Part shown: positions 1 through 8,282 of the stretch, in pieces | Layout: every line of letters begins with the position of its first letter | How positions within the stretch are numbered: the stretch's first letter is position 1 | Assembly: GCA_937889015.1 (NCBI GenBank) | Contig: CALARR010000058.1 | Location: 1-64,000 of the forward strand | Direction of reading: 5' to 3' | Length of the DNA stretch: 64,000 nucleotides | Source: an uncultured Planctomycetales bacterium | GTDB lineage: Bacteria; Planctomycetota; Planctomycetia; Pirellulales; Thermoguttaceae | Made by a program: the position numbers and the translations under genes | The notes under the pieces: model-generated | What the model saw: only the letters and a program-made list of their open reading frames with translations | Told to the model about the DNA's origin: nothing | Databases searched by the model: none

Positions 1-119
1 GGGATTAGGGATTGGGGATTAGGGATTGGGGATTAGGGATTGGGGATTAGGGATTAGGGATTGGGGATTAGGGATTAGGGATTGGGGATTAGGGATTGGG
101 GATTAGGGATTGGGGATTA
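1..119. repeat. Heptanucleotide tandem array GGGATTA/GGGATTG
   Basis: Seventeen contiguous 7-base units, each GGGATTA or GGGATTG, fill the left edge; the array may extend outside the window. The two variants mostly alternate. The G-triplet every seven bases gives G-quadruplex potential on the + strand. The array lies just downstream of the sucC stop codon. An open reading frame runs through it, but that only reflects the unit having no stop in that frame. Confidence 0.95.
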
Positions 120-125
120 GGGGTT

Positions 126-1310
126 TTATGTGGCGGCGGCCACGACCTTTTGGGCGGCGTCGGTGAGGTCGACGGCGTTGAGGATGTCCAACTGGCTGTC
201 GGCCAGCATGCGTCGTCCTTGCTCGACTTCGGTCCCTTCCAGGCGCACGACCAGCGGCACGTGGAAGCGGACCGACTGGTAGGCCTCGATCAGGGCCTGG
301 GCGATCGTGGTGCAGCGCATGATGCCGCCGAAGATATTGACCAGCACGGCGCGCACGTTGCGGTCGTCCAGGAGGATGCGGAAGGCCTCGCTCACCTGGT
401 GCACGTTGGCTCCGCCGCCCACGTCGAGGAAGTTGGCCGGCTCGCCGCCGTGCAGCTTGATCAGGTCCATGGTGCTCATGGCCAGGCCCGCGCCGTTGAC
501 CAGGCAGCCGATGTTCCCTTCGAGTTTCACGTAGCTGAGTCCTTCTTCGCCGGCCCGAACCTCCGCCGGATCCTCTTCGGCCAGGTCGCGCAAGCCGGCC
601 AGTTCTGCATGGCGGAACAGGGCGTTGTCGTCGAAACTGACCTTGGCGTCCAAGGCCAGGAGCTGATTGTCGACGGTGAGCACCAGGGGATTGACTTCCA
701 CCAGGCTGCAGTCGTTGCGCACGAAGAGCCTACACAGGCGTTGCATGAAGCGTTCGGCGTCGCGGCCCAGCTCGGCCGGCAGGCCCAGCTTCCAGGCCAG
801 TTTGCGCGCCTGGTAGCTCTGCAGGCCCGCATCGGGCGAGAAGGGTTCGCGATGGATCTTGTCGGGGCTGGTGGCGGCGACCTGTTCGATGTCCATGCCG
901 CCTTCGCTGGAGGCGATCAAGACGGGCCGGGCCGCGGCCCGGTCTACGGCCACCCCCAGGTAGAACTCGCGCGCGATGTTGCAGCCCTGCTCGACCAGCA
1001 GGCGGCGGACGATCTGGCCCTCGGGCCCGGTTTGGGCCGTGACCAGGTAGTGGCCGAGCATGTTGCGGGCCACGGTTTCCGCTTCGTCGCGGCTGCGGAC
1101 GAGTTGCACCCCATGTTGCTCGGGGTGGTGGGCGATGGTGCCTTTGCCGCGTCCGCCGGCGTGGACTTGGGCCTTGACCACGGCCAGCTTTCCGCCCAGG
1201 GCGTCAAAGGCGTTGGCCACGGACGAGGGCGTATCGGCCACAATCCCGCGGACGACTCCCACGCCTGCGTCGCGAAAGATCTGCTTGGCCTGGTATTCGT
1301 GGATTTTCAT
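126..1310 (-). CDS. sucC: Succinate--CoA ligase (ADP-forming) subunit beta
   Basis: This 394-residue protein matches the usual length of the TCA-cycle succinyl-CoA synthetase beta chain, which forms the nucleotide-binding half of the enzyme and works with SucD. It begins MKIHEYQAKQIF, typical of the family. It carries the ATP-grasp segment HAGGRGKGT near residue 52, the VEVNPLVLT segment and a late NIFGGIMRCTTIAQAL motif. Its ATG overlaps the polX stop codon as ATGA, so translation is probably coupled to polX. SucD is not between sucC and the window edge; the G-rich array follows the stop. Either sucD lies beyond position 1 or it is elsewhere. Confidence 0.95.
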   Translation of the reverse strand: MKIHEYQAKQIFRDAGVGVVRGIVADTPSSVANAFDALGGKLAVVKAQVHAGGRGKGTIAHHPEQHGVQLVRSRDEAETVARNMLGHYLVTAQTGPEGQIVRRLLVEQGCNIAREFYLGVAVDRAAARPVLIASSEGGMDIEQVAATSPDKIHREPFSPDAGLQSYQARKLAWKLGLPAELGRDAERFMQRLCRLFVRNDCSLVEVNPLVLTVDNQLLALDAKVSFDDNALFRHAELAGLRDLAEEDPAEVRAGEEGLSYVKLEGNIGCLVNGAGLAMSTMDLIKLHGGEPANFLDVGGGANVHQVSEAFRILLDDRNVRAVLVNIFGGIMRCTTIAQALIEAYQSVRFHVPLVVRLEGTEVEQGRRMLADSQLDILNAVDLTDAAQKVVAAAT

Positions 1311-3025
1311 GGGCGGGGCAACCGCTTGCGGACCTTGTTCCAGGAGAGCGTGTTCAGCACGTCCTTGGCCGTCAGGCCGCCGCGCCGGGCCTGGTTGATC
1401 CCATAGCGCATGGCGGCCAGTCCGTCCATACTATGCGCATCGGTGGAAATGACAACGGGCACCCCGGCGGCCTGGGCCGCGGCGCAGGCCACGTCGTCGA
1501 GGTCCAGTCGCGACGGATGCGCGTTGAGTTCCAAGCACTTACCGTGATCGCGTGCGGCCCGGATCACGGCCTCCAAATCCACCTCATAAGGTTTGCGGCG
1601 CGTTAGTAGACGTCCTGTGGGATGGGCCAACACGCAGACATAGGGATTGGCCAGGGCCCCCAGGATCCGCTCGGTGATCCGTTGGCGGGGCTGGCTCTGG
1701 CCGAAATGGACGCTGGCCACGACCCAATCGGCCTGGGCCAGAACTTCGTCCTCGATGTCCAGTCCGCCTTGCTCCAGAATATCGACTTCCACCCCCTTGA
1801 GGATGGTGATTCCCGGATCGGATTGGTTGAGCTGGTCGATCTGGGCCCATTGTTCGAGCAGGCGGGCCGAATCGAGGCCGCCGACCATGGCCGCGCGTTT
1901 GGAGTGGTCGGTGATGGCGATGTATTTGAGGCCACGCTGGCGCGCCGCGGCGGCCATCTCCTCGATGCTCAGCAGGCCGTCGGTCCAGGTGCTGTGCATG
2001 TGCAGATCGCCCTGGATATCGTCCAACTGGATGAGCTTGGGGAGCTTGCCGGATTCGGCCCAGTGGAACTCCTGGCGCGCCTCGCGGAGCTCGGGCGCGA
2101 AGCAGGGCAGGTCCAGGGCCGCGTAGACCTCTTCTTCCGTGCGCCCGGCGATCTGCGACTCGCCGGAGTAGACTCCGTACTCGTTGATCTTCAGGCCGCG
2201 GGCCTTGGCCATGCCGCGCAAGACGATGTTGTGGGCCTGGGAGCCGGTGAAGTACTGCAAGGCGGCGCCGAAGGACTCGTCGGGCACGACGCGTATGTCG
2301 ACCTGGAGCCGGCTGGTGAGGCGGAAGCTGGTCTTGGTGGCGCCGTGGGCGAGGATTTCGGCCACGCTCGGGTAGGAGAGCATGTGGTCCATGGCGGCCG
2401 CCGGATCGTCGGCCACCACCAGCACGTCCAGATCGCCGACGGTTTCCTTGCGGCGCCGATAGCTGCCGGCCACTTCGGCGCGGCGCACGCCGGGCTCTTT
2501 GCCGAGGTGGGCGAGAAGGGCCTGGGCGTGGACGTCGGCTTCGGCCCACAAGATCCGGCGCTCAGCCTCCGAGGCAATGCTGAGTCCTTCGAGGATCGTG
2601 GCCTCCATCTTGGCGCCGAATCCCTTCAGGCCGCGAATCCGCTGCTCGTGGCAGGCCTGGCGGAGTTGCTCGAGGGTGGCGATTCCCAGTTCGTGGAAGA
2701 TCACGGCCGCGCGCTTGGGGCCCAGGCCCGGGATGCGCAGAATGGCCAACACCGATTCGGGGATCTCGGCACACAGCTCGTCATAGATGGGCGTGGTACC
2801 GGTGCGGACCAGATGCCCGATCTTCTCCGCCAGGTCCTTGCCGATGCCCGGCATGTCGGTCAGGGGAGCCTGCGGATCGTCGAGCATTTGGGCGACGGTG
2901 CGGGGGCAGTCGCGTACGGCGCGGGCCGCGTTGCGGTAGGCGCGGATACGAAAGGGGTTCTCGCCCTTGAATTCGAGCAGGACGGCGATGTGTTCCAGGA
3001 TGGCGGCGATGTCGGCGTTGGTCAT
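1307..3025 (-). CDS. polX: DNA polymerase X family protein with PHP domain (PolX)
   Basis: Bacterial PolX fills short DNA gaps and carries a 3'-5' exonuclease in its PHP domain. The 572 residues show the standard order: helix-hairpin-helix segments (MPGIGKDLAEKIG near 58, IPGLGPKRAAVIF near 98), the nucleotidyltransferase core GSYRRRKETVGDLD at about 187-200 with its acidic pair, a later VDIRVV acid, and a C-terminal PHP domain from about 337. The PHP metal ligands appear in DLHMHSTWTDG, AITDHS, GVEVDIL, SVHFG, AHPTGR and STDAHS. It lies 8 bases after the GTPase gene and overlaps sucC by 4 bases, so the three form an operon. All catalytic motifs look intact. Confidence 0.95.
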   Translation of the reverse strand: MTNADIAAILEHIAVLLEFKGENPFRIRAYRNAARAVRDCPRTVAQMLDDPQAPLTDMPGIGKDLAEKIGHLVRTGTTPIYDELCAEIPESVLAILRIPGLGPKRAAVIFHELGIATLEQLRQACHEQRIRGLKGFGAKMEATILEGLSIASEAERRILWAEADVHAQALLAHLGKEPGVRRAEVAGSYRRRKETVGDLDVLVVADDPAAAMDHMLSYPSVAEILAHGATKTSFRLTSRLQVDIRVVPDESFGAALQYFTGSQAHNIVLRGMAKARGLKINEYGVYSGESQIAGRTEEEVYAALDLPCFAPELREARQEFHWAESGKLPKLIQLDDIQGDLHMHSTWTDGLLSIEEMAAAARQRGLKYIAITDHSKRAAMVGGLDSARLLEQWAQIDQLNQSDPGITILKGVEVDILEQGGLDIEDEVLAQADWVVASVHFGQSQPRQRITERILGALANPYVCVLAHPTGRLLTRRKPYEVDLEAVIRAARDHGKCLELNAHPSRLDLDDVACAAAQAAGVPVVISTDAHSMDGLAAMRYGINQARRGGLTAKDVLNTLSWNKVRKRLPRP

Positions 3026-3033
3026 GATGGCGG

Positions 3034-4023
3034 TCAGGCGTGCAGTTCAACGATGTCCCGGTCGTGGAGAATATAGTCGCTCTTGACGGGAGTGCCATTG
3101 TGGACCGCTTCACCCCAGACGCGGGCGAACTTCAGGTTGTTCAAGAAGTCCTTGTGTACCAGCCCGGCCAACTCCAGCAGGGTGCTGCCACGCCGCAGGG
3201 TGAAGGGGCGCTGCATGTCCGGTTCCTTGGCGGCGGGGAGCTTGGTGTACACGCGGACCACGTCCAGGGTGTGGTAGATGGCCGTGCGCAGCGCTTCCAG
3301 CCCAGTCTTCTCCTGCGCCGAAACCACATATTCCGGAAACGACTGGGTGAGCAGCTCGTGCAGCAGTTCGAGCCGGTCGGGGGCCTCGGGCAGGTCGATC
3401 TTGTTCGGTACGAGGAAGGTTCGCGTGTACGACAGGCCGATGTCGTTTTCGTCCAGGGAGGACGCGGCGGCCAGGCGGGTCTTGGTCTGGTTCAGGCGGT
3501 CGACGACGGCCTGGCACTGCTCGATGCCGTCGTCGCTGCCCAGATCGACGAGCAGCAAGGCCACGTCCGCGGCGCGGAGCAGGCCCTGGGTGTTGGTTTC
3601 CATGTAGTCGGCCGTCACGGGGGGCGTGTCGATCAACTGCACGAAGACATCTTCCCAGGGCATCATGCCGGGCGCGGGGACGTGCGTGGTGAAAGGATAG
3701 GGGGCGATCTCGGGCGTGGCGCGGGTGAGACTGGCCAGCAATTGGCTCTTACCGGCGTTGGGGCCGCCCAGCAGCACGGCCGTGCCCGCCCCTTGGCGAG
3801 GGATGCGGAAGCCGTGCCCCTTCTTGCTGCTGCGCTCGGTCTGAGCGTCTTTCTTAGCGCGGGCGATCTTGGCCTTGATGTCGGCCTGGAGCTTGTCGGT
3901 CCCCTTGTGCTTGGGGATCTCCTGCAGCATCAGTTGCAGGCACTTCAACTCTTCTTCGACCGTGGTTGCGCGGCGGTAGTCTTCCTCAGCCTTGTGGTAT
4001 TGCGGGGTAAGGTTGGCCGGCAT
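3034..4023 (-). CDS. TGS domain-containing GTPase (Obg/DRG-like)
   Basis: A 329-residue P-loop GTPase of the Obg/DRG class. A basic, helical N-terminal region (about 1-75) precedes G1 (GGPNAGKS at about 86-93), a G3-like DTPP segment and the G4 motif NKID. The last 70 or so residues form a TGS domain (VYTKLPA to the end), which in this class contacts RNA or the ribosome. The role is probably ribosome-associated by family, but no substrate can be read from the sequence. It is first in a leftward operon with polX and sucC. The rest of the upstream interval faces a divergent gene. Confidence 0.85.
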   Translation of the reverse strand: MPANLTPQYHKAEEDYRRATTVEEELKCLQLMLQEIPKHKGTDKLQADIKAKIARAKKDAQTERSSKKGHGFRIPRQGAGTAVLLGGPNAGKSQLLASLTRATPEIAPYPFTTHVPAPGMMPWEDVFVQLIDTPPVTADYMETNTQGLLRAADVALLLVDLGSDDGIEQCQAVVDRLNQTKTRLAAASSLDENDIGLSYTRTFLVPNKIDLPEAPDRLELLHELLTQSFPEYVVSAQEKTGLEALRTAIYHTLDVVRVYTKLPAAKEPDMQRPFTLRRGSTLLELAGLVHKDFLNNLKFARVWGEAVHNGTPVKSDYILHDRDIVELHA

Positions 4024-4317
4024 GGTTCGGCACGTCGCTCAACGTGGGGGGGCAGACCCAGAGCTGACTCTAGCCCAGTCTATCGCAGGTGATCCGGATC
4101 GGCTAGGGCGAGGCTGCGGGCAACGGCGAGCGCATGGCGGGAGAAAGGAACCGCGCGTGCGGAGGCTCGAGTCCGGCGACTGTCCACTCCTAGCCGTTAC
4201 AGGTATTCCAGCCGGCCCAAGGCCTTGCCGTGTACGGTCCTCTGGCCTCGATGGCCGATAGAATGTTCAATATAGGAAATCGATGCCAACAGAGTGGGAT
4301 CTTCTGGGCAACCGAGC

Positions 4318-6453
4318 ATGTTGACATTGCTACGCGGCTGCAAGGCCGTCCTTCGATTCTCTTGCGTGCTGTTGGCCGCCTTTCTGCCCGCAACGCGCGC
4401 GGCCGCCGTGGACCGCGGCACTCCGCGCCGAGAATCGTCCGCCTCCATTGCGGCCATCGTGGTGCCCGAATCTCTGCCTTGGCTGGCGCCTCTGGCCGCC
4501 GCTGGCGCGCAGCGACTGGCGCGGGGGGGGCGGTTGCCGCTGGTGGTGATTGCGGGCGAGCCTTTCAACCCGGCGGGGCAGATGCTCTTGAGTCGGGCGG
4601 CCGCGCGGCCGGACGATCGCATCGTTGTGCTGCGGGGGGAAGAGGACCGGGTGGACTTGCCCCCGTCGTTGCGTTCGATCTGCGAAGAGGTCCGCTTGGA
4701 CGGTGATGAGTTGGAGTCCTCGCTGCGTTGGGCCGGTCGCGTATGGAAGACCAGCCGCGATGTGGTCTGCGCGCAGCGGGATGATCCTGCGGGGATCATC
4801 CTCGCCGGCGCGCTGGCGGCGCGTTGGGCCAAGCCGTTGTTGATTCTGCCGAATGTCGAGGCGGAGTCCCTGGCGCGGATTGCGCGCGAACTGGGGGCGC
4901 AGCGCGCGGTGATCGCCGCCTGGCCTGGCCGGAACGACCGCCAGCAGTGCAGCGGGATTGCCAAGATCGAGATCCTCGACCGCCGCGCTTTGCAGCAGCG
5001 TCTGACCGGCCTTGCGCGGCCGGAGGGCATCCGCACGATCGTGTTGGCTCGGGTTCCCGAATCGGACCGGCGCATGGGGGCCACCGCCTGGCTGGCGCCG
5101 TGGGTGGCGCTGGCGCGCGGCGGCCTGGTGGAATTGTGCCGCTCGTCAGGGGCGACGAATGCCGAGAACCGCGTGGAGGAGGTGGTGCAGCGGTTGCAAC
5201 TGCATCCGCGTTCGGTGACGATTCTGGCCGACTACGAGTCGATCGGCACGCATTTGGCCAGGATTCGCGATATCGAGGAGGACGCCACAATCTACAAGGT
5301 GGGGACCGAGCCCTGTGCGCCGCATGACCTGGATCAGATCGGGCACCGAGCCGTGGGACGCATTCCGTTTTCGTCCCTAGGCGACGCCTCCACATTGTTT
5401 GCGGCCGGATTGGTTCGCGAACGCCAGGTCCAGGCCCCGCCGCGCGTGTTGATGATCGCCAATCCCGGTCCCGAGGAGATGCAGTTGCCGCTGTGCGAGG
5501 CGATCAGCCGGCTGACGGCGCAGGAATACAAGAACTGCGGCCTGCAGGTGGACGAGTTCTATCGGGTGCCGGCCAGCAGTCCCGAGCCGCGCGCCGCGGC
5601 CCAGCGTGCCCACTTGATCGTCTATCAGGGGCACATCGAGCACCAGGAGTTGTTCCCCGATCCGCGGCGCAAGGCCAAGCAACTGGCCGCCGGCCAGAGC
5701 GCGGCCGAGAACGAGCCGCTGGCTCTGCAGGAATTGCCGGTGGTCGTGTTGCAGACCTGTCAATCGGCGCGCGGGCTGGGTTTCTTGCAGATGGTCCACG
5801 ATGCGGGCGGGGTGGGGCTGATCGGCACAGCCACCGAGGTGCATAGTGCGTCGGGCAGCGCGCTGACCAAGGCGATGACCAACGGCTGGCTGTATGGCGG
5901 ATGTACCTTGGGAGAATCGCTGCGCGATGCGCAGAACTACTTTTCCTGCTTGGTGGAGCTGAAAACACGCCGCGGACACCAGCAGCAATTCAAGACCGAG
6001 CGCGCGGCGATCGCCTTCCGCCTGTGGGGCGATCCCGAACTGCGCGTGTTTGTCGAACCGCCGCGCGCGGTGCAGCCACCGGTCGCGGCCCGGCTGGAGG
6101 GTTTGGACCGCGTGGTGCTGAATGTGCCGCAAACGCGTCTGCCGGAAGTGCGCAGCGAGGGCTATTCGGCGGCGATGTTTCCGGGCTGCGTGGCGGCGGG
6201 GATCGTGATTCCGGGCGAGCCGGGTAGTCTACGCAAGGTGGTGCCGCTATATTATTCCCGCCTGCAACTGCCGGAAGAGCATCCATGGTTGAAGGCCCCA
6301 CCGGCGGCGGTGACGGCGGGGGACCGCCTGGCATTTCGCGTTGATCCGGCGGGGCGATTCTTGTATGTTCTGTGGTTTCCGAGCCGGGAACGAGCAGGCC
6401 AGCCATGGGCTTTGAGCCTGTCGGGGGAGTTGCGCTGGCGCGCGTCGCAGTAG
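4318..6453 (+). CDS. Secreted protein with candidate caspase-fold (clan CD, C25/CHAT-like) domain
   Basis: This is a 711-residue protein from the ATG at 4318. That start is preferred over 4294 because it places the hydrophobic signal segment (FSCVLLAAFLPATRAAA) at the N-terminus. The C-terminal half has the layout of clan CD cysteine peptidases: a hydrophobic strand ending in LIVYQGH (His439), then VVVLQTCQSA (Cys481) about 40 residues on. After that come a GGVGLIGTATEVHS segment and a FRLWGDPELRVF segment like the one closing gingipain-type C25 domains. The His and Cys each follow a beta-strand-like run, as expected for the catalytic dyad. The N-terminal 400 residues are not recognised. Function is inferred; an inactive or non-peptidase CHAT-like role is possible. 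A dispersed repeat separates it from the next gene. Confidence 0.7.
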   Translation: MLTLLRGCKAVLRFSCVLLAAFLPATRAAAVDRGTPRRESSASIAAIVVPESLPWLAPLAAAGAQRLARGGRLPLVVIAGEPFNPAGQMLLSRAAARPDDRIVVLRGEEDRVDLPPSLRSICEEVRLDGDELESSLRWAGRVWKTSRDVVCAQRDDPAGIILAGALAARWAKPLLILPNVEAESLARIARELGAQRAVIAAWPGRNDRQQCSGIAKIEILDRRALQQRLTGLARPEGIRTIVLARVPESDRRMGATAWLAPWVALARGGLVELCRSSGATNAENRVEEVVQRLQLHPRSVTILADYESIGTHLARIRDIEEDATIYKVGTEPCAPHDLDQIGHRAVGRIPFSSLGDASTLFAAGLVRERQVQAPPRVLMIANPGPEEMQLPLCEAISRLTAQEYKNCGLQVDEFYRVPASSPEPRAAAQRAHLIVYQGHIEHQELFPDPRRKAKQLAAGQSAAENEPLALQELPVVVLQTCQSARGLGFLQMVHDAGGVGLIGTATEVHSASGSALTKAMTNGWLYGGCTLGESLRDAQNYFSCLVELKTRRGHQQQFKTERAAIAFRLWGDPELRVFVEPPRAVQPPVAARLEGLDRVVLNVPQTRLPEVRSEGYSAAMFPGCVAAGIVIPGEPGSLRKVVPLYYSRLQLPEEHPWLKAPPAAVTAGDRLAFRVDPAGRFLYVLWFPSRERAGQPWALSLSGELRWRASQ

Positions 6454-6530
6454 TTTCTGCGGCGGAAGGCGGCCGGGTGTTCTGTCCTTGGTGAGCAGAG
6501 CGCAGAATCCGCCCGGTTCAAGATCCTTAG

Positions 6531-6594
6531 GGCCGGTCCCAAGACCTGTCGGCGGTTCGGCCCTACAGGGCCGCCCGACGTGGCTGGGGTGGGC
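6531..6594 (+). repeat. Dispersed element R1, copy A
   Basis: The copy starts at GGCCGGTCCCAAGACCTGTC and contains the 17-base core GGGCCGCCCGACGTGGC at 6568-6584, followed by TGGGGTGGG. The same core recurs at 9284-9300 and near 51658, and on the other strand near 26775. It occupies the gap between the caspase-fold candidate and the transglutaminase-like gene. Confidence 0.8.
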
Positions 6595-6627
6595 AGGGGA
6601 TAGGTCCTTGGCTGAGGATCAACAAAG

Positions 6628-8193
6628 GTGAATGCACGAAGAGCAACGCTGCCTGTCGCGGCGGTGTTGGTGTTGGCTGGCGTCCTGTGTTTCAGTCTGC
6701 GCTCGCGGTCGCGCGACGATCAGAAGGCGCTGCCTGGCGATACGTTTTGGCGTGTGGTGTACAAGTTGCAGTTCACGGCCAAGAAGCCGGGCGCCAAGGT
6801 CTTTGTGGCCCTGCCCGTCGATACGCAGTACAGCCGGATTACCGAGGGGGTGCGGCAGAGCGGCGACACGGTGACGGAGAAGCTCTTGTCGCGCTCGCGC
6901 GACACGCGGGAGGTTGTGGCCACGACGCAACGGGCCGGCGCGCACAACCTGACCTTCGACTTTTCGATCCATCTCAGCAAGCAATCCAAGTGGCGTTCGG
7001 CGAGCACGCGCGCCCGGCTCACGGCCGAGCAGCGTGCCGAGTGCCTGCAGGCCAAGAAGGGGATCGAGGTCAACGATCCGATCGTGCGCCAGGCGTTGGA
7101 TCGGATCCAGGAGGAGCCGGCGAGCAAGGTCGATCTGGTGGAGCGGATTTTCGACTACTGCTTCGCGGAAATCGGCCCCGGAGGGCGGGACGCCCCTTCG
7201 TCCGCCGCGGAGGCGATCAAAGAAGGAGTGGGCACGGCCCTGGGCAAGGCCCGGGCGATGGTTGCCTTGTGCCGGGCGGCGATGATTCCTTCGCGTCTGG
7301 TGACGGGCTTTCAGATCATGCACGGCGTCGAGGCGCGGCCGCACGTGTGGGTGGAGGTCCTCAACAACAAGCACTGGGAGCCCTACGATCCCGAGTTCGG
7401 CTTCACCCGGGAGTTACCGCACAACGTCTTGTGCGTGCGCCGCGACGGCGGCGCGATCGTGCGCGTGAAAGACGCCACGGCGCTGCGCACGACCTTCGCC
7501 ATCAGCCGTGTTTCCGCGCCGGTGGGCAGCGCGGGCCGCGAGAAGAACCCGCTGGACGTGTTCGATCTGACCCGTCTGCCACTGGAGATGCACGACGTCT
7601 TCGCCTTGATCCTCCTGATGCCCTTGGGGGCGCTGGTTACGGCTTTCTTTCGCACGATGGTGGGCATTCGGACCTTTGGCACTTTTACGCCCACGCTGCT
7701 GGCGTTGAGTTTCGTTTATGCCGACTGGCGCACGGGCATCGTGGTCTTCATCACCGTGCTGGTGTTGGGATTTGCGGCGCGCAAGGGCTTGGACCGCCTG
7801 AAACTGTTGCTGGTGCCGCGATTGAGCGTGATCTTGACGCTGGTGGCTTTGCTGATGGTCTTTGGCGTGTCGCTGCTGGACTACTTCGACCTGACGCCCA
7901 GCGCCCAGGCCGTGTTGTTGCCGATGGTGATTCTGACGATGACCGTGGAGCGGTTCTTCCTGACCAGCGAAGAGGACGGCGTGCGGTTTGCCTGCCAACT
8001 GCTGTTCGGCACGCTGGCCGTGGGGCTGGTGTGCTACGGCGTGTTGCGTTGGGAAGCTGTAGGCCGTTTGCTGCTGGTCTATCCGGAAATGCACCTGTTC
8101 ACCGTGGCCTTGCTGGTGATGATGGGCCGCTATACGGGCTATCGGCTGAACGAGTTGTTGCGGTTCCGCGACCTGGCGGAACGGAACGTGTGA
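6628..8193 (+). CDS. Inactive transglutaminase fused to seven transmembrane helices
   Basis: A 521-residue membrane protein of the UUP1/7TM transglutaminase-like family. A short N-terminal membrane anchor precedes a periplasmic region with a transglutaminase-core fold at about 195-260, then a block of hydrophobic helices from about 315 to 510. In active enzymes the core has a Cys in the position that here reads Ala204 (GTALGKARAM), while His239 (PHVWVEV) and Asp254 (YDPEFGF) are kept, so it is predicted catalytically dead. The start is GTG at 6628, with GAGGA at 6614-6618 as a plausible ribosome site. In this family it is regularly next to the ATP-grasp ligase-like gene that follows here, supporting joint function at the membrane. 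Confidence 0.9.
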   Translation: MNARRATLPVAAVLVLAGVLCFSLRSRSRDDQKALPGDTFWRVVYKLQFTAKKPGAKVFVALPVDTQYSRITEGVRQSGDTVTEKLLSRSRDTREVVATTQRAGAHNLTFDFSIHLSKQSKWRSASTRARLTAEQRAECLQAKKGIEVNDPIVRQALDRIQEEPASKVDLVERIFDYCFAEIGPGGRDAPSSAAEAIKEGVGTALGKARAMVALCRAAMIPSRLVTGFQIMHGVEARPHVWVEVLNNKHWEPYDPEFGFTRELPHNVLCVRRDGGAIVRVKDATALRTTFAISRVSAPVGSAGREKNPLDVFDLTRLPLEMHDVFALILLMPLGALVTAFFRTMVGIRTFGTFTPTLLALSFVYADWRTGIVVFITVLVLGFAARKGLDRLKLLLVPRLSVILTLVALLMVFGVSLLDYFDLTPSAQAVLLPMVILTMTVERFFLTSEEDGVRFACQLLFGTLAVGLVCYGVLRWEAVGRLLLVYPEMHLFTVALLVMMGRYTGYRLNELLRFRDLAERNV

Positions 8194-8282
8194 GCGGTGT
8201 GGACCACACGCGAACCGGTGGGCAAGACGGTCTACGCGAGTTGGAACTTTCGATTTCCGATCCTGATCCTGACACCAACTTC

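Noticed and set aside
46..1406. Plus-strand frame over sucC that begins in the G-rich array
   Set aside because: It is the antisense of sucC; the array supplies an unbroken start by chance.
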